DNA of 55,161 nt from Nitrospirota bacterium. Lineage in GTDB: Bacteria; Nitrospirota; Leptospirillia; Leptospirillales; Leptospirillaceae. The notes beneath the pieces were generated by a model. It was given only the letters and a program-made list of their open reading frames with translations, was not told the DNA's origin and did no database searches. The first letter of the stretch is position 1, and the number at the start of each line of letters is the position of its first letter. Positions 32,906 to 41,690 of this stretch are shown here, in pieces. The stretch spans positions 1 to 55,161 of the forward strand of contig JAJZCZ010000002.1 of assembly GCA_021828805.1 (NCBI GenBank), given 5' to 3'. The translations under genes were made by a program, and so were the position numbers.

Positions 32906-33931
32906 TCATCCTTCCTCTTCTTCGTCTCCGCGCTTGACATCCGTCAGGTCGGGGAAGACCCGTTCCTCAATCTTTACCGCCCGTGCCGAGCGATAAACCC
33001 CCGGCCGCGCTTTAAAGCGAATCGCCTTCTCAACGGTAATATTGATCGGATCGTCCACATACTGGTCGAGTGTGAGCATGTCTCCCGGCTTCCATGCAAG
33101 AACCTCGGACAGACGCGCCTGGGTGGTTCCAAGCTCCGCCACAACCTTGATGGGAACGCTGTCGATCTGCTGCCGCAAGCGAAGGATCCATCGGTGGTCG
33201 ACCTCGTACTGGTCGCTCTGGAAGCCGGTATAGAGCTTCTCCTTGATGGGCTCGATGGTGGAATAAGGAATGCAGATATAGACGGGACGCCCCTGACCAT
33301 CGATGTCGAGCCGGTAGGTCAGCGCGATCACCATTTCGGTGGGGCTCACGATCGCCGAGAACTGGGGATTAATCTCTGAGCGGATGTAGGAGACTCCAAT
33401 GTGATGAACCGGAGCCCAGGCCTTCTCGAAGTCCCCGATCGCCTGGTTGAGGATATTTCGGGTAATGCGGTTTTCAATCGGAGAAAAGTCCCGACCCTCG
33501 ACCTTAACGTGGCCTCGTCCCACCCCTCCGAAGAGGTGGTCGACCAGAAGGTAGACCATTCGGGCGTCGATGATGAGAAGGAAGTTCCTCTTCATGGGCT
33601 CAAGACGAAGAATGTTGATGTTGGAGGGAAGGGGAATCTTCTTGATGAACTCCCCGAACTTGATCATTTCGGTGGAGACAGGCGAGAACTCCACCGCCTT
33701 TCTCAGCGTCGACGAGAGTGTGATTTGAAAAAACCGCGCGAACCGCTCGTTGACAATTTCAAGGGTAGGCATCCGGCCACGGATAACCCGTTCCTGGCTG
33801 GCGAGGTTATATTCACGGGTCTTCTTTCCCGGCTCTTCCTTGACCTCTGGCTTGCTGGTCTCGACATCTCCCTCGACGATGCCTCGAAGAAGCGCATTGA
33901 CCTCGTCCTGGGAAAGAATATTTTCAGCCAT
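32906..33931 (-). CDS. fliM: Flagellar motor switch protein FliM
   Basis: C-ring protein of the flagellar motor that binds phospho-CheY; 341 residues. The N-terminal CheY-binding peptide ILSQDEVNALL is at residues 5-15. The middle domain contains the conserved FARFFQITLSSTLRKAVE and the DHLFGGVGR motif. The C-terminal SpoA-like domain includes AELGTTQARLSEVLAWKPGD. It stands alone among non-flagellar genes here, about 7 kb from the main flagellar region. TCCGATAA at 34018-34025 (minus) resembles a sigma-28 -10 box, but no matching -35 was seen. An inverted repeat (CTCCGGA/TCCGGAG, 33966-33988) lies in its leader. Confidence 0.95.
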   Translation of the reverse strand: MAENILSQDEVNALLRGIVEGDVETSKPEVKEEPGKKTREYNLASQERVIRGRMPTLEIVNERFARFFQITLSSTLRKAVEFSPVSTEMIKFGEFIKKIPLPSNINILRLEPMKRNFLLIIDARMVYLLVDHLFGGVGRGHVKVEGRDFSPIENRITRNILNQAIGDFEKAWAPVHHIGVSYIRSEINPQFSAIVSPTEMVIALTYRLDIDGQGRPVYICIPYSTIEPIKEKLYTGFQSDQYEVDHRWILRLRQQIDSVPIKVVAELGTTQARLSEVLAWKPGDMLTLDQYVDDPINITVEKAIRFKARPGVYRSARAVKIEERVFPDLTDVKRGDEEEEG

Positions 33932-34029
33932 GGCGCTCGATCCCCCGCAACCTGTTCCCCTCGAACTCCGGAAACAGTATCTCCGGAGCGTCCAGTTTCC
34001 CTCTCGTTCCCACTAACTTATCGGACAGA

Positions 34030-34770
34030 TTAACCGTTTCGTGAAGAGGACGGGCTCAGATGGCGATCAAGAAACTCCCGGAGCATCGGCTCCGCACGAT
34101 CTGCTGAATCCTTGTGATAGACGGTGCGGTCTTCACAGAAGAAGCCGTGACCGGCCTCGGGAAAGACCTCCATCCGGAAGGAGCGGCCGGCGGCAGACAG
34201 CGCCCCGGAGATCGCCTTACGCTCTTCCTCGGGAATAAAGTCGTCCTTTCCCCCGTACATGAGAAGCAGGTCCGCCCGGATCGCCGGAACCAGTGACAGA
34301 GGAACTTCCGTCTGTCCGGGGAAGAAGCCTTTGGGGGTCCCGATGCCTCCCCCATAGAAGGGGACAGCCGCCTTGATCTTCTCTCCAAACCATCCGGCCG
34401 AGAGAAAGGCGAGACGCCCTCCCATGCAAAAACCCACCGTCCCGATCCTCTCCCGGTCGACCCGGGGATCGTTCCGGAGAATCTCGAGACAGCGGGAAAT
34501 GTCCTCCTTGGCGTCCCGGTCCTGCAACGCGGAAAGGTTGGCCATGGCGGTCTCCCGGTCGGTATAGGCCACCACCCGCCTCTCCTCGGAAAAACGCCGA
34601 TAGAGATCGGGAACCAGCACGGCATACCCCCACCCGGCCAGCCGGGCCGCCAGGCGCCGGAAGTGGTCATTGACTCCATAGGCTTCCATCAGAAGGATGA
34701 TTCCCGGGACCTTCCTGTCTCCAGCGGGACTTTCCTTGAATGCCAGCCCCCGCTCAATCCATTCTCCCAT
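34030..34770 (-). CDS. Dienelactone hydrolase family protein
   Basis: Alpha/beta hydrolase of 246 residues. The nucleophile is the cysteine in GFCMGGRL, the acid is the aspartate in YGGKDDFIP and the histidine is in EAGHGFFCEDR, the catalytic Cys-Asp-His triad of dienelactone hydrolases. The N-terminal PGIILLMEAYGVNDHFRRLA motif also fits. No signal peptide. ATG 34770 follows AGGAAGTCG. It follows the alcohol dehydrogenase gene by 86 bp. Family members act on varied esters and lactones; the substrate here is unknown. Confidence 0.88.
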   Translation of the reverse strand: MGEWIERGLAFKESPAGDRKVPGIILLMEAYGVNDHFRRLAARLAGWGYAVLVPDLYRRFSEERRVVAYTDRETAMANLSALQDRDAKEDISRCLEILRNDPRVDRERIGTVGFCMGGRLAFLSAGWFGEKIKAAVPFYGGGIGTPKGFFPGQTEVPLSLVPAIRADLLLMYGGKDDFIPEEERKAISGALSAAGRSFRMEVFPEAGHGFFCEDRTVYHKDSADRAEPMLREFLDRHLSPSSSRNG

Positions 34771-34856
34771 CGACTTCCTCCTGTTTTTCCAATGTGATCA
34801 GGCTGCACCGACACCGGTCGGCGCACTTAACGACTCGTTTTCCTCATCTCCGTTGA

Positions 34857-35906
34857 CTATGGCTTAATCGTCGCGCCGTCAATGACAAAGCGATAGCGGA
34901 CATCGCCGGCCAGGGTCCGTTCGTAGGCCTCGTTCACCTTCTGAACCGGAATAACCTCCACATCGGAAACGATCTCGTGTTCACCACAGTAATCCAGCAT
35001 CTCCTGGGTCTCCCGAACCCCTCCGATCAGGGAGGCGGTCAGATTGCGCCGCCGGGAAATAAGCAGAAAGGAGTGGATAGACAAGGGCTTTTCGGGAGCA
35101 CCAAGGAGAACCATATTCCCATCGCGTCGCAGGGCACCGAGATAGGGTCCTAGGTCGTGATCTCCGGAAACGGCATCGAGGATAAGATCAAATCTCCCCG
35201 CAGCTCGTCCGCCCCAGCCCTCCTTACGGGTCAGGACAAAGTCATGGGCTCCGAGGCTGGCAGCATCCTTTTCCTTGGCGGCCGAGGTGCTAAATACCGT
35301 AACACGGGCCCCCATCGCCCGGGCAAACTTGATGGCCATATGTCCGAGACCACCCAGTCCCACCACGCCAACCTCCTGCCCGGGGCCGGCCCCGAAGCGG
35401 GCAAGCGGCGAGTAGGTGGTAATCCCGGCGCAGAGGAGGGGGGCCACATGGGAAAGGGGAAGGCCCTTGGGAAGCTTCAGGGCAAAATCCTCGCGGACAA
35501 CGATCACATTGGAGTACCCGCCCTGGGTCCGGGTCTTTCCGTCACGTTCAAGGGCGTTGTAGGTCCAGACGGGGCCATGGTCGCAAAACTGCTCAAGCCC
35601 CTCTTTGCAGGACGGACACGTATGGCAGGAGTCGACCATGCATCCCACCCCGGCAAGGTCTCCCGGAGCGAAGCGGGTGACTCCAGGCCCTACCGCGGTG
35701 ACCCTTCCGGCGATCTCATGGCCGGGAACCATGGGAAAGGTCGCCCCGCCCCACTCATCTCTCACCTGATGAATATCGGAGTGGCAGATCCCCGCATAGA
35801 GAATCTCGATTACGACGTCTCCCTTGCCCGGATCCCGACGGGTGAACTCGTAGGGGGCGAGGGGGGCACGGGGGGCAGAGGCAGCATAACCAAAGGCCTT
35901 GATCAT
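34857..35906 (-). CDS. Zinc-dependent alcohol dehydrogenase (cinnamyl/YahK type)
   Basis: Medium-chain NADP-dependent alcohol/aldehyde oxidoreductase, 349 residues. The catalytic zinc site is GICHSDIHQV with GHEIAGRV; the structural zinc is bound by the CHTCPSCKEGLEQFC cluster. The nucleotide loop GVVGLGGLGHMAIKFA is intact. The domain order and the PLLCAGITTYSPL motif place it with YahK/CAD-type enzymes that reduce aldehydes. ATG 35906 has AAGGAGC before it. Two adjacent palindromes 43-69 bp upstream may be an operator. Confidence 0.92.
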   Translation of the reverse strand: MIKAFGYAASAPRAPLAPYEFTRRDPGKGDVVIEILYAGICHSDIHQVRDEWGGATFPMVPGHEIAGRVTAVGPGVTRFAPGDLAGVGCMVDSCHTCPSCKEGLEQFCDHGPVWTYNALERDGKTRTQGGYSNVIVVREDFALKLPKGLPLSHVAPLLCAGITTYSPLARFGAGPGQEVGVVGLGGLGHMAIKFARAMGARVTVFSTSAAKEKDAASLGAHDFVLTRKEGWGGRAAGRFDLILDAVSGDHDLGPYLGALRRDGNMVLLGAPEKPLSIHSFLLISRRRNLTASLIGGVRETQEMLDYCGEHEIVSDVEVIPVQKVNEAYERTLAGDVRYRFVIDGATIKP

Positions 35907-35948
35907 CGAAAGCTCCTTATATTCTAAAGGTTGTCCATCTTGATCCTC

Positions 35949-35975
35949 GTCTTCTGAGAAGACTCCTTCAAAGGA
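35949..35975. promoter_or_regulatory. Two adjacent palindromes upstream of the alcohol dehydrogenase
   Basis: GTCTTCT-G-AGAAGAC (35949-35963) is a perfect inverted repeat with 7-bp arms. It is followed immediately by TCCTT-CA-AAGGA (35964-35975). Their place before adh suits regulator binding; on the minus strand TAGAAT lies between them and the gene. Confidence 0.4.
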
Positions 35976-36185
35976 GGAAGCCTCCAGAAAGCAAGGAGGA
36001 TCCCGTTCTTCCGGCCGTCGCCTGTTCGCAGCCGACAGGCCCGCGCCTTCGGATCTTGACCCTCAGAAAATTATACCCGAGAAATCGGTGACAGGTGAAG
36101 CCGAAAGAGGCTTTTCTTCTGAAAAAGATAACAGCCCGCTCTCAAGTTTGATCCCGACCCGTGATTTCCAGCCTCTCTCCGCCTC

Positions 36186-36214
36186 TTTCCCCTCTCCCGG
36201 GAGAGTGTTATACT
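36186..36214 (+). promoter_or_regulatory. Candidate extended -10 promoter for ppa
   Basis: TGTTATACT contains the -10 TATACT (36209-36214) with the extended TG element. The -35 position (TTTCCC, 36186-36191) is poor, as expected for extended -10 promoters. Leader about 60 nt. Confidence 0.35.
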
Positions 36215-36281
36215 TTTTTCCGTAAGATCACCGCCCCTTGTCGAGACGTCGATCTCATCGCAGCCAACACTGGAGGACTGA

Positions 36282-36833
36282 ATGTTCAACCCCTGGCACG
36301 ACCTATCCCTTGGCGAAAACGCCCCCCATGAAATCCAGGCACTGATCGAGATCCCGGCCCGATCCCGGGTCAAGTACGAACTCGACAAGGATACCGGCCT
36401 GATCCGCGTCGACCGTATCCTCCATAGCGCCGTCTATTACCCGGCCAACTACGGACTCATTCCCCAGACCTATTGCGAAGACAACGATCCCCTGGACGTC
36501 TTCGTTCTTGCCTCGGAGCCCCTTCAGTCCAACTCCATCGTCTCCGTCCGCCCGATCGGGCTGATCAACATGGAAGACGGGGGCGAGAAAGACGACAAGA
36601 TTGTCGCCGTTCTGATCAAGGATCCGGAGTGGGGGCAATACCGTCATATCGAAGACATCATTCCCCACCGTGTCCGTGAGCTGACCCAGTTCCTCAAGGA
36701 CTACAAGACGCTTGAGAACAAGCAGGTCACCGTCAGCGACGTCCTCGGCAACGCAGAGGCCAAGAAGGTGATTGAGGCCTCCATCAGCCTCTACAACTCG
36801 AAGAAGTCCCATCTCATCAAGAAAACCCGATAA
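36282..36833 (+). CDS. ppa: Inorganic pyrophosphatase (family I)
   Basis: Hydrolyses pyrophosphate released by biosynthesis; cytoplasmic, 183 residues. The signature with metal-binding aspartates is EDNDPLDVFV. Other active-site parts are seen as IEIPARSRVKYELDKDTG, DRILHSAVYYPANYGLIPQT, and KDPEWGQYRHIEDI. ATG 36282 follows GGAGGACTGA. Length is normal for the family. Monocistronic in appearance, since the next gene begins 19 bp later without a clear ribosome site. Confidence 0.95.
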   Translation: MFNPWHDLSLGENAPHEIQALIEIPARSRVKYELDKDTGLIRVDRILHSAVYYPANYGLIPQTYCEDNDPLDVFVLASEPLQSNSIVSVRPIGLINMEDGGEKDDKIVAVLIKDPEWGQYRHIEDIIPHRVRELTQFLKDYKTLENKQVTVSDVLGNAEAKKVIEASISLYNSKKSHLIKKTR

Positions 36834-36852
36834 AACGGAAACGTCTTAGACC

Positions 36853-37551
36853 ATGACGAAGATCGATGGCCCCGGGATCTCCGTCCATCTCGAGGCCGTC
36901 ACCAAGATCTATTCCGTGTCCGGAGAAGAGCTTCCCGCCCTGAGAGGGGTCTCCCTCTCGATCGGCGGGGGCGAATCCGTGGCCATTGTCGGCAGCTCCG
37001 GTTCCGGCAAGTCCACCCTTCTCCATCTCATGGGTCTTCTCGACCGTCCAACCTCGGGCTCTCTCTCCTTTGGCGACCGGCGGGTCGACACCCTGTCTGC
37101 AACGGATCGCGCCGTCCTCCGCAATCGCTCTATCGGCTTCATCTTCCAGAACTTCCAGCTGATCCCCCGCACCTCGGCTCTCGAAAATGTGGAGATGCCT
37201 CTCCTCTACCGGGGACTTCCCGCCCGGGAGCGCCGGGAACATGCCAGGGATCTTCTGGCATCGGTCGGAATGGGCGACCGGGAGCGCCATACCTCCTCCC
37301 AACTTTCGGGAGGCCAACAGCAGCGGGTCGCCATCGCTCGTGCCATTGCAGGATCTCCAGGCCTTTTGCTGGCCGACGAACCCACCGGTAATCTCGACAG
37401 CCGCTCGGCCTCCACCATCCTGGACCTTCTTCTCTCCCTCCGGGACCGCTTCAAGACCACCCTTGTCCTCGTTACCCACGACATGGAAGTGGCACGGCAT
37501 CTGAGCCGGACGATCCGCGTCAGGGACGGCCAGCTTGAGGCCTCCTCATGA
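36853..37551 (+). CDS. ABC transporter ATP-binding protein, MacB/LolD type
   Basis: ATPase of a mechanotransmission-type ABC system, 232 residues. Walker [11 protein letters not shown]-loop [18 protein letters not shown], signature [14 protein letters not shown], Walker [12 protein letters not shown] and switch THDMEVA are complete. The permease gene overlaps its end by ATGA. Close to MacB N-terminal domains and LolD; the following permease and HlyD-type adaptor point to an efflux role. Confidence 0.92.
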   Translation: MTKIDGPGISVHLEAVTKIYSVSGEELPALRGVSLSIGGGESVAIVGSSGSGKSTLLHLMGLLDRPTSGSLSFGDRRVDTLSATDRAVLRNRSIGFIFQNFQLIPRTSALENVEMPLLYRGLPARERREHARDLLASVGMGDRERHTSSQLSGGQQQRVAIARAIAGSPGLLLADEPTGNLDSRSASTILDLLLSLRDRFKTTLVLVTHDMEVARHLSRTIRVRDGQLEASS

Positions 37552-38756
37552 CCCTTATTCTCCTGGGGATCCGCTCCCTGCTCAAGAACCCCTATCGCTC
37601 GATTCTTACATCACTGGGCATCCTGATCGGCGTCCTCTCTGTCGTGGTTCTCACCGGGATCGCTTCTGGAGCCAAAGCTCTGGTTCTGCAAAGCATCCAG
37701 AACCTCGGCCCCAACCTCCTCGTGGTCATCCCCGGAAGCGTCACCGACTCAGGCGCCCAGGTTGGAGGCGGCACCGACACAACCCTGACCGCGGAAGATG
37801 CCCAGGCGATCCGCTCCCAATGTCCCGACATCTGGAACGCCTCCGGGGCCCTTCGCACGGCCGCCCAGGTCCAGAGCCCCCATGCCAACTGGTCAACGGT
37901 GATCCTGGGGGCGGAGCCCAGCTACCTCCCTGTGCGGGACTGGCGGCTGGCCCGCGGGGGATTTTTCGGGGACCAGGAGGAGCGGGGAATGGCGCGGGTT
38001 GCCGTCCTCGGGCGAATCGTGGCCTCGCGCCTCTTCGGACTCTCCGACCCCATCGGGAAATTTGTCCAGATCAACCATGCCCCCTTCCGGGTCATCGGGA
38101 TCCTCTCCTCCAAGGGACAATCCCCCATGGGCATGAACCAGGATGATATGGTGGTCGTCCCCCTGTCGACCCTCCAGAGCCAGATCATGGGCGTGACCTA
38201 TGTCGGCGTGATTCTTGCCGCCGCGACCTCGCCTGACCGCATTGGAGCCGCCCGGCGCGAGATCAACGGCATCCTCAGGCTCCGACACCACATTCCCTCC
38301 GGCGGACGTCCCGACTTCGAGATCCAGGCTATGAGCGACATCGCCAAGACGGCCGGGCGGCTCTCCCTCATCCTGACCGTCCTTTTGGCGCTGATCGCTT
38401 CAATCTCCCTTATTGTGGGCGGGGTGGGCATCCTCAACATCATGCTGGTTTCCGTCCGGGAGCGAACCCGGGAAATCGGGATCCGGATGGCAATCGGAGC
38501 CCGTCCCCGGGATATCCTGGTCCAGTTTCTTTCGGAGGCCGCCGCCCTCTCCTTCTTTGGAGCCGTGGCGGGGGGAGCGGGAGGAGTGCTCTCCCTTCTC
38601 GGGATCCACCTGGCCGTCGGCTGGCCCACCCCTCTTCCCTGGATTGGACTGGGTCTTACCGTGGCGGGAGCCACCCTCCTGGGGATCCTGTTTGGTCTCT
38701 ACCCGGCGTGGCGAGCCTCCCGCCTCGACCCCATGGAGGCACTGAGATACGAATGA
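37548..38756 (+). CDS. MacB-like ABC transporter permease
   Basis: A 402-residue permease with one N-terminal span (about residues 20-40), a periplasmic MacB_PCD domain (about 45-260) and three C-terminal spans forming the FtsX domain. [29 protein letters not shown] is the conserved cytoplasmic coupling loop. In MacB the ATPase is fused to this part; here it is a separate gene, as in YknYZ-type systems. The adaptor follows 91 bp downstream. No TolC-like outer-membrane gene is seen in the window. Confidence 0.92.
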   Translation: MTLILLGIRSLLKNPYRSILTSLGILIGVLSVVVLTGIASGAKALVLQSIQNLGPNLLVVIPGSVTDSGAQVGGGTDTTLTAEDAQAIRSQCPDIWNASGALRTAAQVQSPHANWSTVILGAEPSYLPVRDWRLARGGFFGDQEERGMARVAVLGRIVASRLFGLSDPIGKFVQINHAPFRVIGILSSKGQSPMGMNQDDMVVVPLSTLQSQIMGVTYVGVILAAATSPDRIGAARREINGILRLRHHIPSGGRPDFEIQAMSDIAKTAGRLSLILTVLLALIASISLIVGGVGILNIMLVSVRERTREIGIRMAIGARPRDILVQFLSEAAALSFFGAVAGGAGGVLSLLGIHLAVGWPTPLPWIGLGLTVAGATLLGILFGLYPAWRASRLDPMEALRYE

Positions 38757-38847
38757 CTCCGACTCCCGGGCCTCAATCCCGCTATACTAGAGACTACGCA
38801 TCGCCTCCGAGACCTCCGTCTTGTGGCTCATCGTTCTGGAGACCCCG

Positions 38848-39987
38848 ATGAAATCCGTCCTGAAGAAACCTCTCGTCTTTATCCCCCTCCTTCTCCTTGC
38901 CGGGGGAGCCCTGTTTCTTCTCATGCACCATCGCCACCCGAAGACGCCCCCCTTTGTCACCCGGCCGCTCGTCCGGGGCATCCTTAAAAAAGCGGTTACC
39001 GCCACCGGTCGCCTCAAGGCCCTGAAAACCGTCCATGTGGGCGCCCAGGTCAGCGGCATCATCATGAAGATCAATGTCGATTTCAACTCCCATGTCACCA
39101 GAGGGGAAGTCCTCGCCCAGATCGACCCGGCCATCTACCAGGCCCAGGTGGCTCAGGCCGAATCCAATCTCTCCAAGATCTCCACCAAGATCTCCCTTGA
39201 CAGAATCCAGCTCGCTCGCGACCGGGATCTGCTCGGCCACCATATCATCGCCCGCAGCACCTACGACTCCGACAAAGCCCAGCTCATGATGGACAAGGCC
39301 TCCGAACGCCAGCTCCAGGCGGCACTTAATCTGGCCCACACAGATCTCTCCTATACAACAATCCGCTCCCCCATCGACGGGGTGGTCATCTCCCGCAAGG
39401 TCCAGATCGGACAGACCGTGACCTCGGCCTTCAAAACCCCCCGCCTCTTCACCATCGCCCATGATCTTCGCATGATGCGGCTCGATACCCGGGTGTCGGA
39501 GGCGGACATCGGAGCGATTACTCCCGGCCAGGCGGTCTCCTTTCGCGTCCCGGCCTATCCCGACCGTCTTTTTTCCGGATCGGTCACCGTTGTCCGGGAC
39601 CATCCCCGCACGGTCTCCCACGTGGTGACCTATGACGTTCTCTCCACCGTCCCCAACCCCGATATCGCCCTCAAACCCGGCATGACCGCCACTGTTACAA
39701 TCCATACAGGGGAGATCCCCGAGGCGCTGATCGTTCCCAATGGGGCCCTCGTCTATCGGCCTCCCGCCCGCTACATTAAAGACCGGACGATCCTGCGGGC
39801 CAAGAATGTCACCTATCTTTTTCTCCTGAAGCGGTCCGGTAAATCCTGGTCGGTCTCCGCCGTTCCGGTGACCGTCGGGGCCACCGACGGCATCCACTCC
39901 CAGGTAAGTGGTCCTGTCACACCCGGGGCGGAGGTCATCGTTCGGGACCGTCGGACAAAACGGCATAACGGAGGGCTGGTTCCCTAG
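38848..39987 (+). CDS. Periplasmic adaptor (membrane fusion protein, MacA/HlyD type)
   Basis: A 379-residue protein with an N-terminal membrane anchor (VLKKPLVFIPLLLLAGGALFLLM). The lipoyl halves are VGAQVSGIIMKINVDFNSHVTRGEVLAQID and TTIRSPIDGVVISRKVQIGQTV, flanking a coiled-coil hairpin (about residues 95-160). Beta-barrel and membrane-proximal domains follow. ATG 38848 (MKSVLKK) has GGAG before it; an upstream in-frame start adds nine residues. Links the ABC pair to an outer-membrane channel. Having the adaptor last in the operon is the reverse of macAB. Confidence 0.92.
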   Translation: MKSVLKKPLVFIPLLLLAGGALFLLMHHRHPKTPPFVTRPLVRGILKKAVTATGRLKALKTVHVGAQVSGIIMKINVDFNSHVTRGEVLAQIDPAIYQAQVAQAESNLSKISTKISLDRIQLARDRDLLGHHIIARSTYDSDKAQLMMDKASERQLQAALNLAHTDLSYTTIRSPIDGVVISRKVQIGQTVTSAFKTPRLFTIAHDLRMMRLDTRVSEADIGAITPGQAVSFRVPAYPDRLFSGSVTVVRDHPRTVSHVVTYDVLSTVPNPDIALKPGMTATVTIHTGEIPEALIVPNGALVYRPPARYIKDRTILRAKNVTYLFLLKRSGKSWSVSAVPVTVGATDGIHSQVSGPVTPGAEVIVRDRRTKRHNGGLVP

Positions 39988-40106
39988 GAGGCAGAACTTG
40001 ACGGACAAGGGTTTTCGCAAACGAAGGAGTCCTGATTATTGAAGGCTTACAGCGGATTGTCAGACAGGAGGGCGATTTTGTACGGAAAGAGTGCGAAGGG
40101 AAAGGC

Positions 40107-40691
40107 TCAGGACGGAGCGATGTGAGAGCGGAAGGCCAGGATCTCTCGCTGACGAAGAATAAGGTACTGGAGCAGGTTTTCGTGCATCTCCCCCTCAAGG
40201 CCCTTCCAGAGAACCGTGACAAGGTTCCCGCCAGACGGCTGAGGCTGGCAGGAGGCGACAGTAACAGGGCAGTCGATCTCAAAGACCGGAAGCGTGGGGA
40301 GCTCGACCAGAAGCCGCCCGGAGGTACCGGGAGCGGGAGCGGTCCGCGAGGAAAAGGTCGCGGCGGCCTCGGAGAGCCTCACCGGAACAACCTCGGGAAG
40401 AAGGAGAGGCTCCCCCCGGGACAGTCGGCCCAGACTGTCAAGGATGCGCCCCAGACGCATATCGAGCGACTGAAAGAGGCCTACCCAGGGCACTTCAGAC
40501 TCAGGCAGGGTGGCGGCACGGGGAAAGGCAATCAGGGGACGGCGGCGAAAAGCCGGCGGAGCAAGGGGAAGAGATGCTCCCCCGGTATCGTCAGAAAGAT
40601 ACAGCAGGGGGAGCCGATCCTCCACATTCAGGGAAGGATGGGAAGAAGAATTTCCGGAAGAGTGAGAGGAGTCCTCAGGCAAAAAAATCAA
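40107..40691 (-). CDS. PilZ-like domain protein in the flagellar region
   Basis: About 194 residues; the start is uncertain. The frame overlaps the end of the preceding gene and TTG 40691 or TTG 40682 are the likely starts, with no ATG near. The C-terminal half has the layout of a PilZ domain: VVPVRLSEAAATFSS, GRLLVELPTLPVFEIDCPVTVAS, LVTVLWKGLEGEMHENLLQYLILRQREIL. The c-di-GMP RxxxR and DxSxxG motifs are not recognisable (RLSEAAATF in place of DLSxxG), so ligand binding is doubtful. Possibly a flagellar-motility regulator like YcgR. Inferred from pattern only. Confidence 0.55.
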   Translation of the reverse strand: MIFLPEDSSHSSGNSSSHPSLNVEDRLPLLYLSDDTGGASLPLAPPAFRRRPLIAFPRAATLPESEVPWVGLFQSLDMRLGRILDSLGRLSRGEPLLLPEVVPVRLSEAAATFSSRTAPAPGTSGRLLVELPTLPVFEIDCPVTVASCQPQPSGGNLVTVLWKGLEGEMHENLLQYLILRQREILAFRSHIAPS

Positions 40692-40884
40692 CCCGGTGAC
40701 GGGGGGTGGCCCGGGAGGACTCTTCCTTCTGAGCCTCCTGTTCCCGGGTGCGAGCGCGTTCCTCATCCTGGCGGGAGCTCTCCTCGCGCTTCTGGACCGC
40801 AGATCGCTCCTCGACACGGGAGCGTGGTTCAACCCGCCCCACCGGCTGATCGAGGTTGGTCACGTTGTTCACCCCAAAGGCCAT
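40675..40884 (-). CDS. Small charged protein in the flagellar region
   Basis: A 69-residue, highly charged protein (MAFGVNNVTNLDQPVGRVEP, then Arg/Glu/Gln-rich RSRVEERSAVQKREESSRQ and more). No hydrophobic core, so probably helical or disordered. ATG 40884 follows GAGAGGG. It overlaps the PilZ-like gene by 17 bp and follows the 196-residue gene by 76 bp. Not recognised; codon-like G+C at third positions and a good ribosome site support it being real. Confidence 0.55.
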   Translation of the reverse strand: MAFGVNNVTNLDQPVGRVEPRSRVEERSAVQKREESSRQDEERARTREQEAQKEESSRATPRHRVDFFA

Positions 40885-40960
40885 TGAACCCTCTCTCAAA
40901 AACACAGGTCAGACATACATCGCAGCCGGTAACGCTGCCCCGGGGATAGCGCCTCCAGGG

Positions 40961-41551
40961 TCAGGCCGTCTGGTTGAGCTTCATTCCCTGAAACATCATA
41001 TAGGCTTCCCGGGCGGCATTACGGCTTTCTTCGTAGGCACCAACGCGGAGTCCCGCACTTCCGATGCCGCTCGCAACAGGAGGAGCCGGCGCAGGAAGCT
41101 GCGCACTTTGCCAGTGGTTCCCGACCTTCTTCGTCCCATCGCCCTGGTCGGTCTCATGAACCACCACATCGGTCACGATGCTTCTTCCCATCGGCTGGGA
41201 GTAGACGGAGACCTCCGCCGGGGCGGAGCCCACGGCATCGATACCGGCGAGCACCCGGGAGACGACTCCCGAGTCGGAAGTTGTCTCCGTGGTCAGGCGG
41301 GGCCCCCGCCCCTCCCCGGGTTGGGGCGGAAGGCCGGTGATGCCGGACATAACAGAGAGTTGAGGACGGGACCGTTTTTCCTCGGTGAGAACAGGCACCT
41401 GCAGAAGGGAGGCGGCAGAGGTCCCGGAAACCCCGGAGACCGCTGGCCGCAAGGACGCAACCGTGGCAGAGGCAGACAGGGGACCATAAGAACTTTCCCC
41501 TCCGGCCTGACCTGCCAGGATCTCAGAACTCCTTAGCGGTGCGATACTCAT
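40961..41551 (-). CDS. Unrecognised protein in the flagellar region
   Basis: A 196-residue protein (MSIAPLRSSEILAGQAGG) rich in Ser, Ala, Gly and Val, low in charge and without a signal peptide or membrane span. The C-terminus, NAAREAYMMFQGMKLNQTA, looks like an amphipathic helix. ATG 41551 follows AGGAGGATCCTG and a good sigma-70 promoter lies 56 bp upstream. First gene of a three-gene unit with the small charged protein and the PilZ-like protein. Family not recognised. Confidence 0.6.
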   Translation of the reverse strand: MSIAPLRSSEILAGQAGGESSYGPLSASATVASLRPAVSGVSGTSAASLLQVPVLTEEKRSRPQLSVMSGITGLPPQPGEGRGPRLTTETTSDSGVVSRVLAGIDAVGSAPAEVSVYSQPMGRSIVTDVVVHETDQGDGTKKVGNHWQSAQLPAPAPPVASGIGSAGLRVGAYEESRNAAREAYMMFQGMKLNQTA

Positions 41552-41606
41552 CAGGATCCTCCTGATATCACGGACTCACGTCGCACGTCCCCATTAACTC
41601 ACCTTT

Positions 41607-41634
41607 ATTCTAGCACGAATATGCCCTCCGTCAA
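41607..41634 (-). promoter_or_regulatory. Sigma-70 promoter of the 196-residue gene unit
   Basis: On the minus strand TTGACG (41629-41634) and TAGAAT (41607-41612) with a 16-bp spacer, in an A+T-rich patch. The expected start is near 41600. Confidence 0.65.
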
Positions 41635-41690
41635 GTCTGACGAAAACAAAAAAATTGAGTGTCGTCATTCACATCCGAAAAAGTCCGCCC

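Larger units (their letters stand above)
35907..36281. other. Intergenic region between divergent adh and ppa genes
   Basis: A 375-bp gap that must hold both promoters. It contains the paired palindromes near adh and a candidate ppa promoter, listed separately. No gene-like frame, RNA gene or repeat family was seen in the rest. Confidence 0.6.

Noticed and set aside
34018-34025. Sigma-28 promoter for fliM
   Set aside because: TCCGATAA is close to the -10 element, but no TAAA-like -35 is found 14-16 bp upstream.
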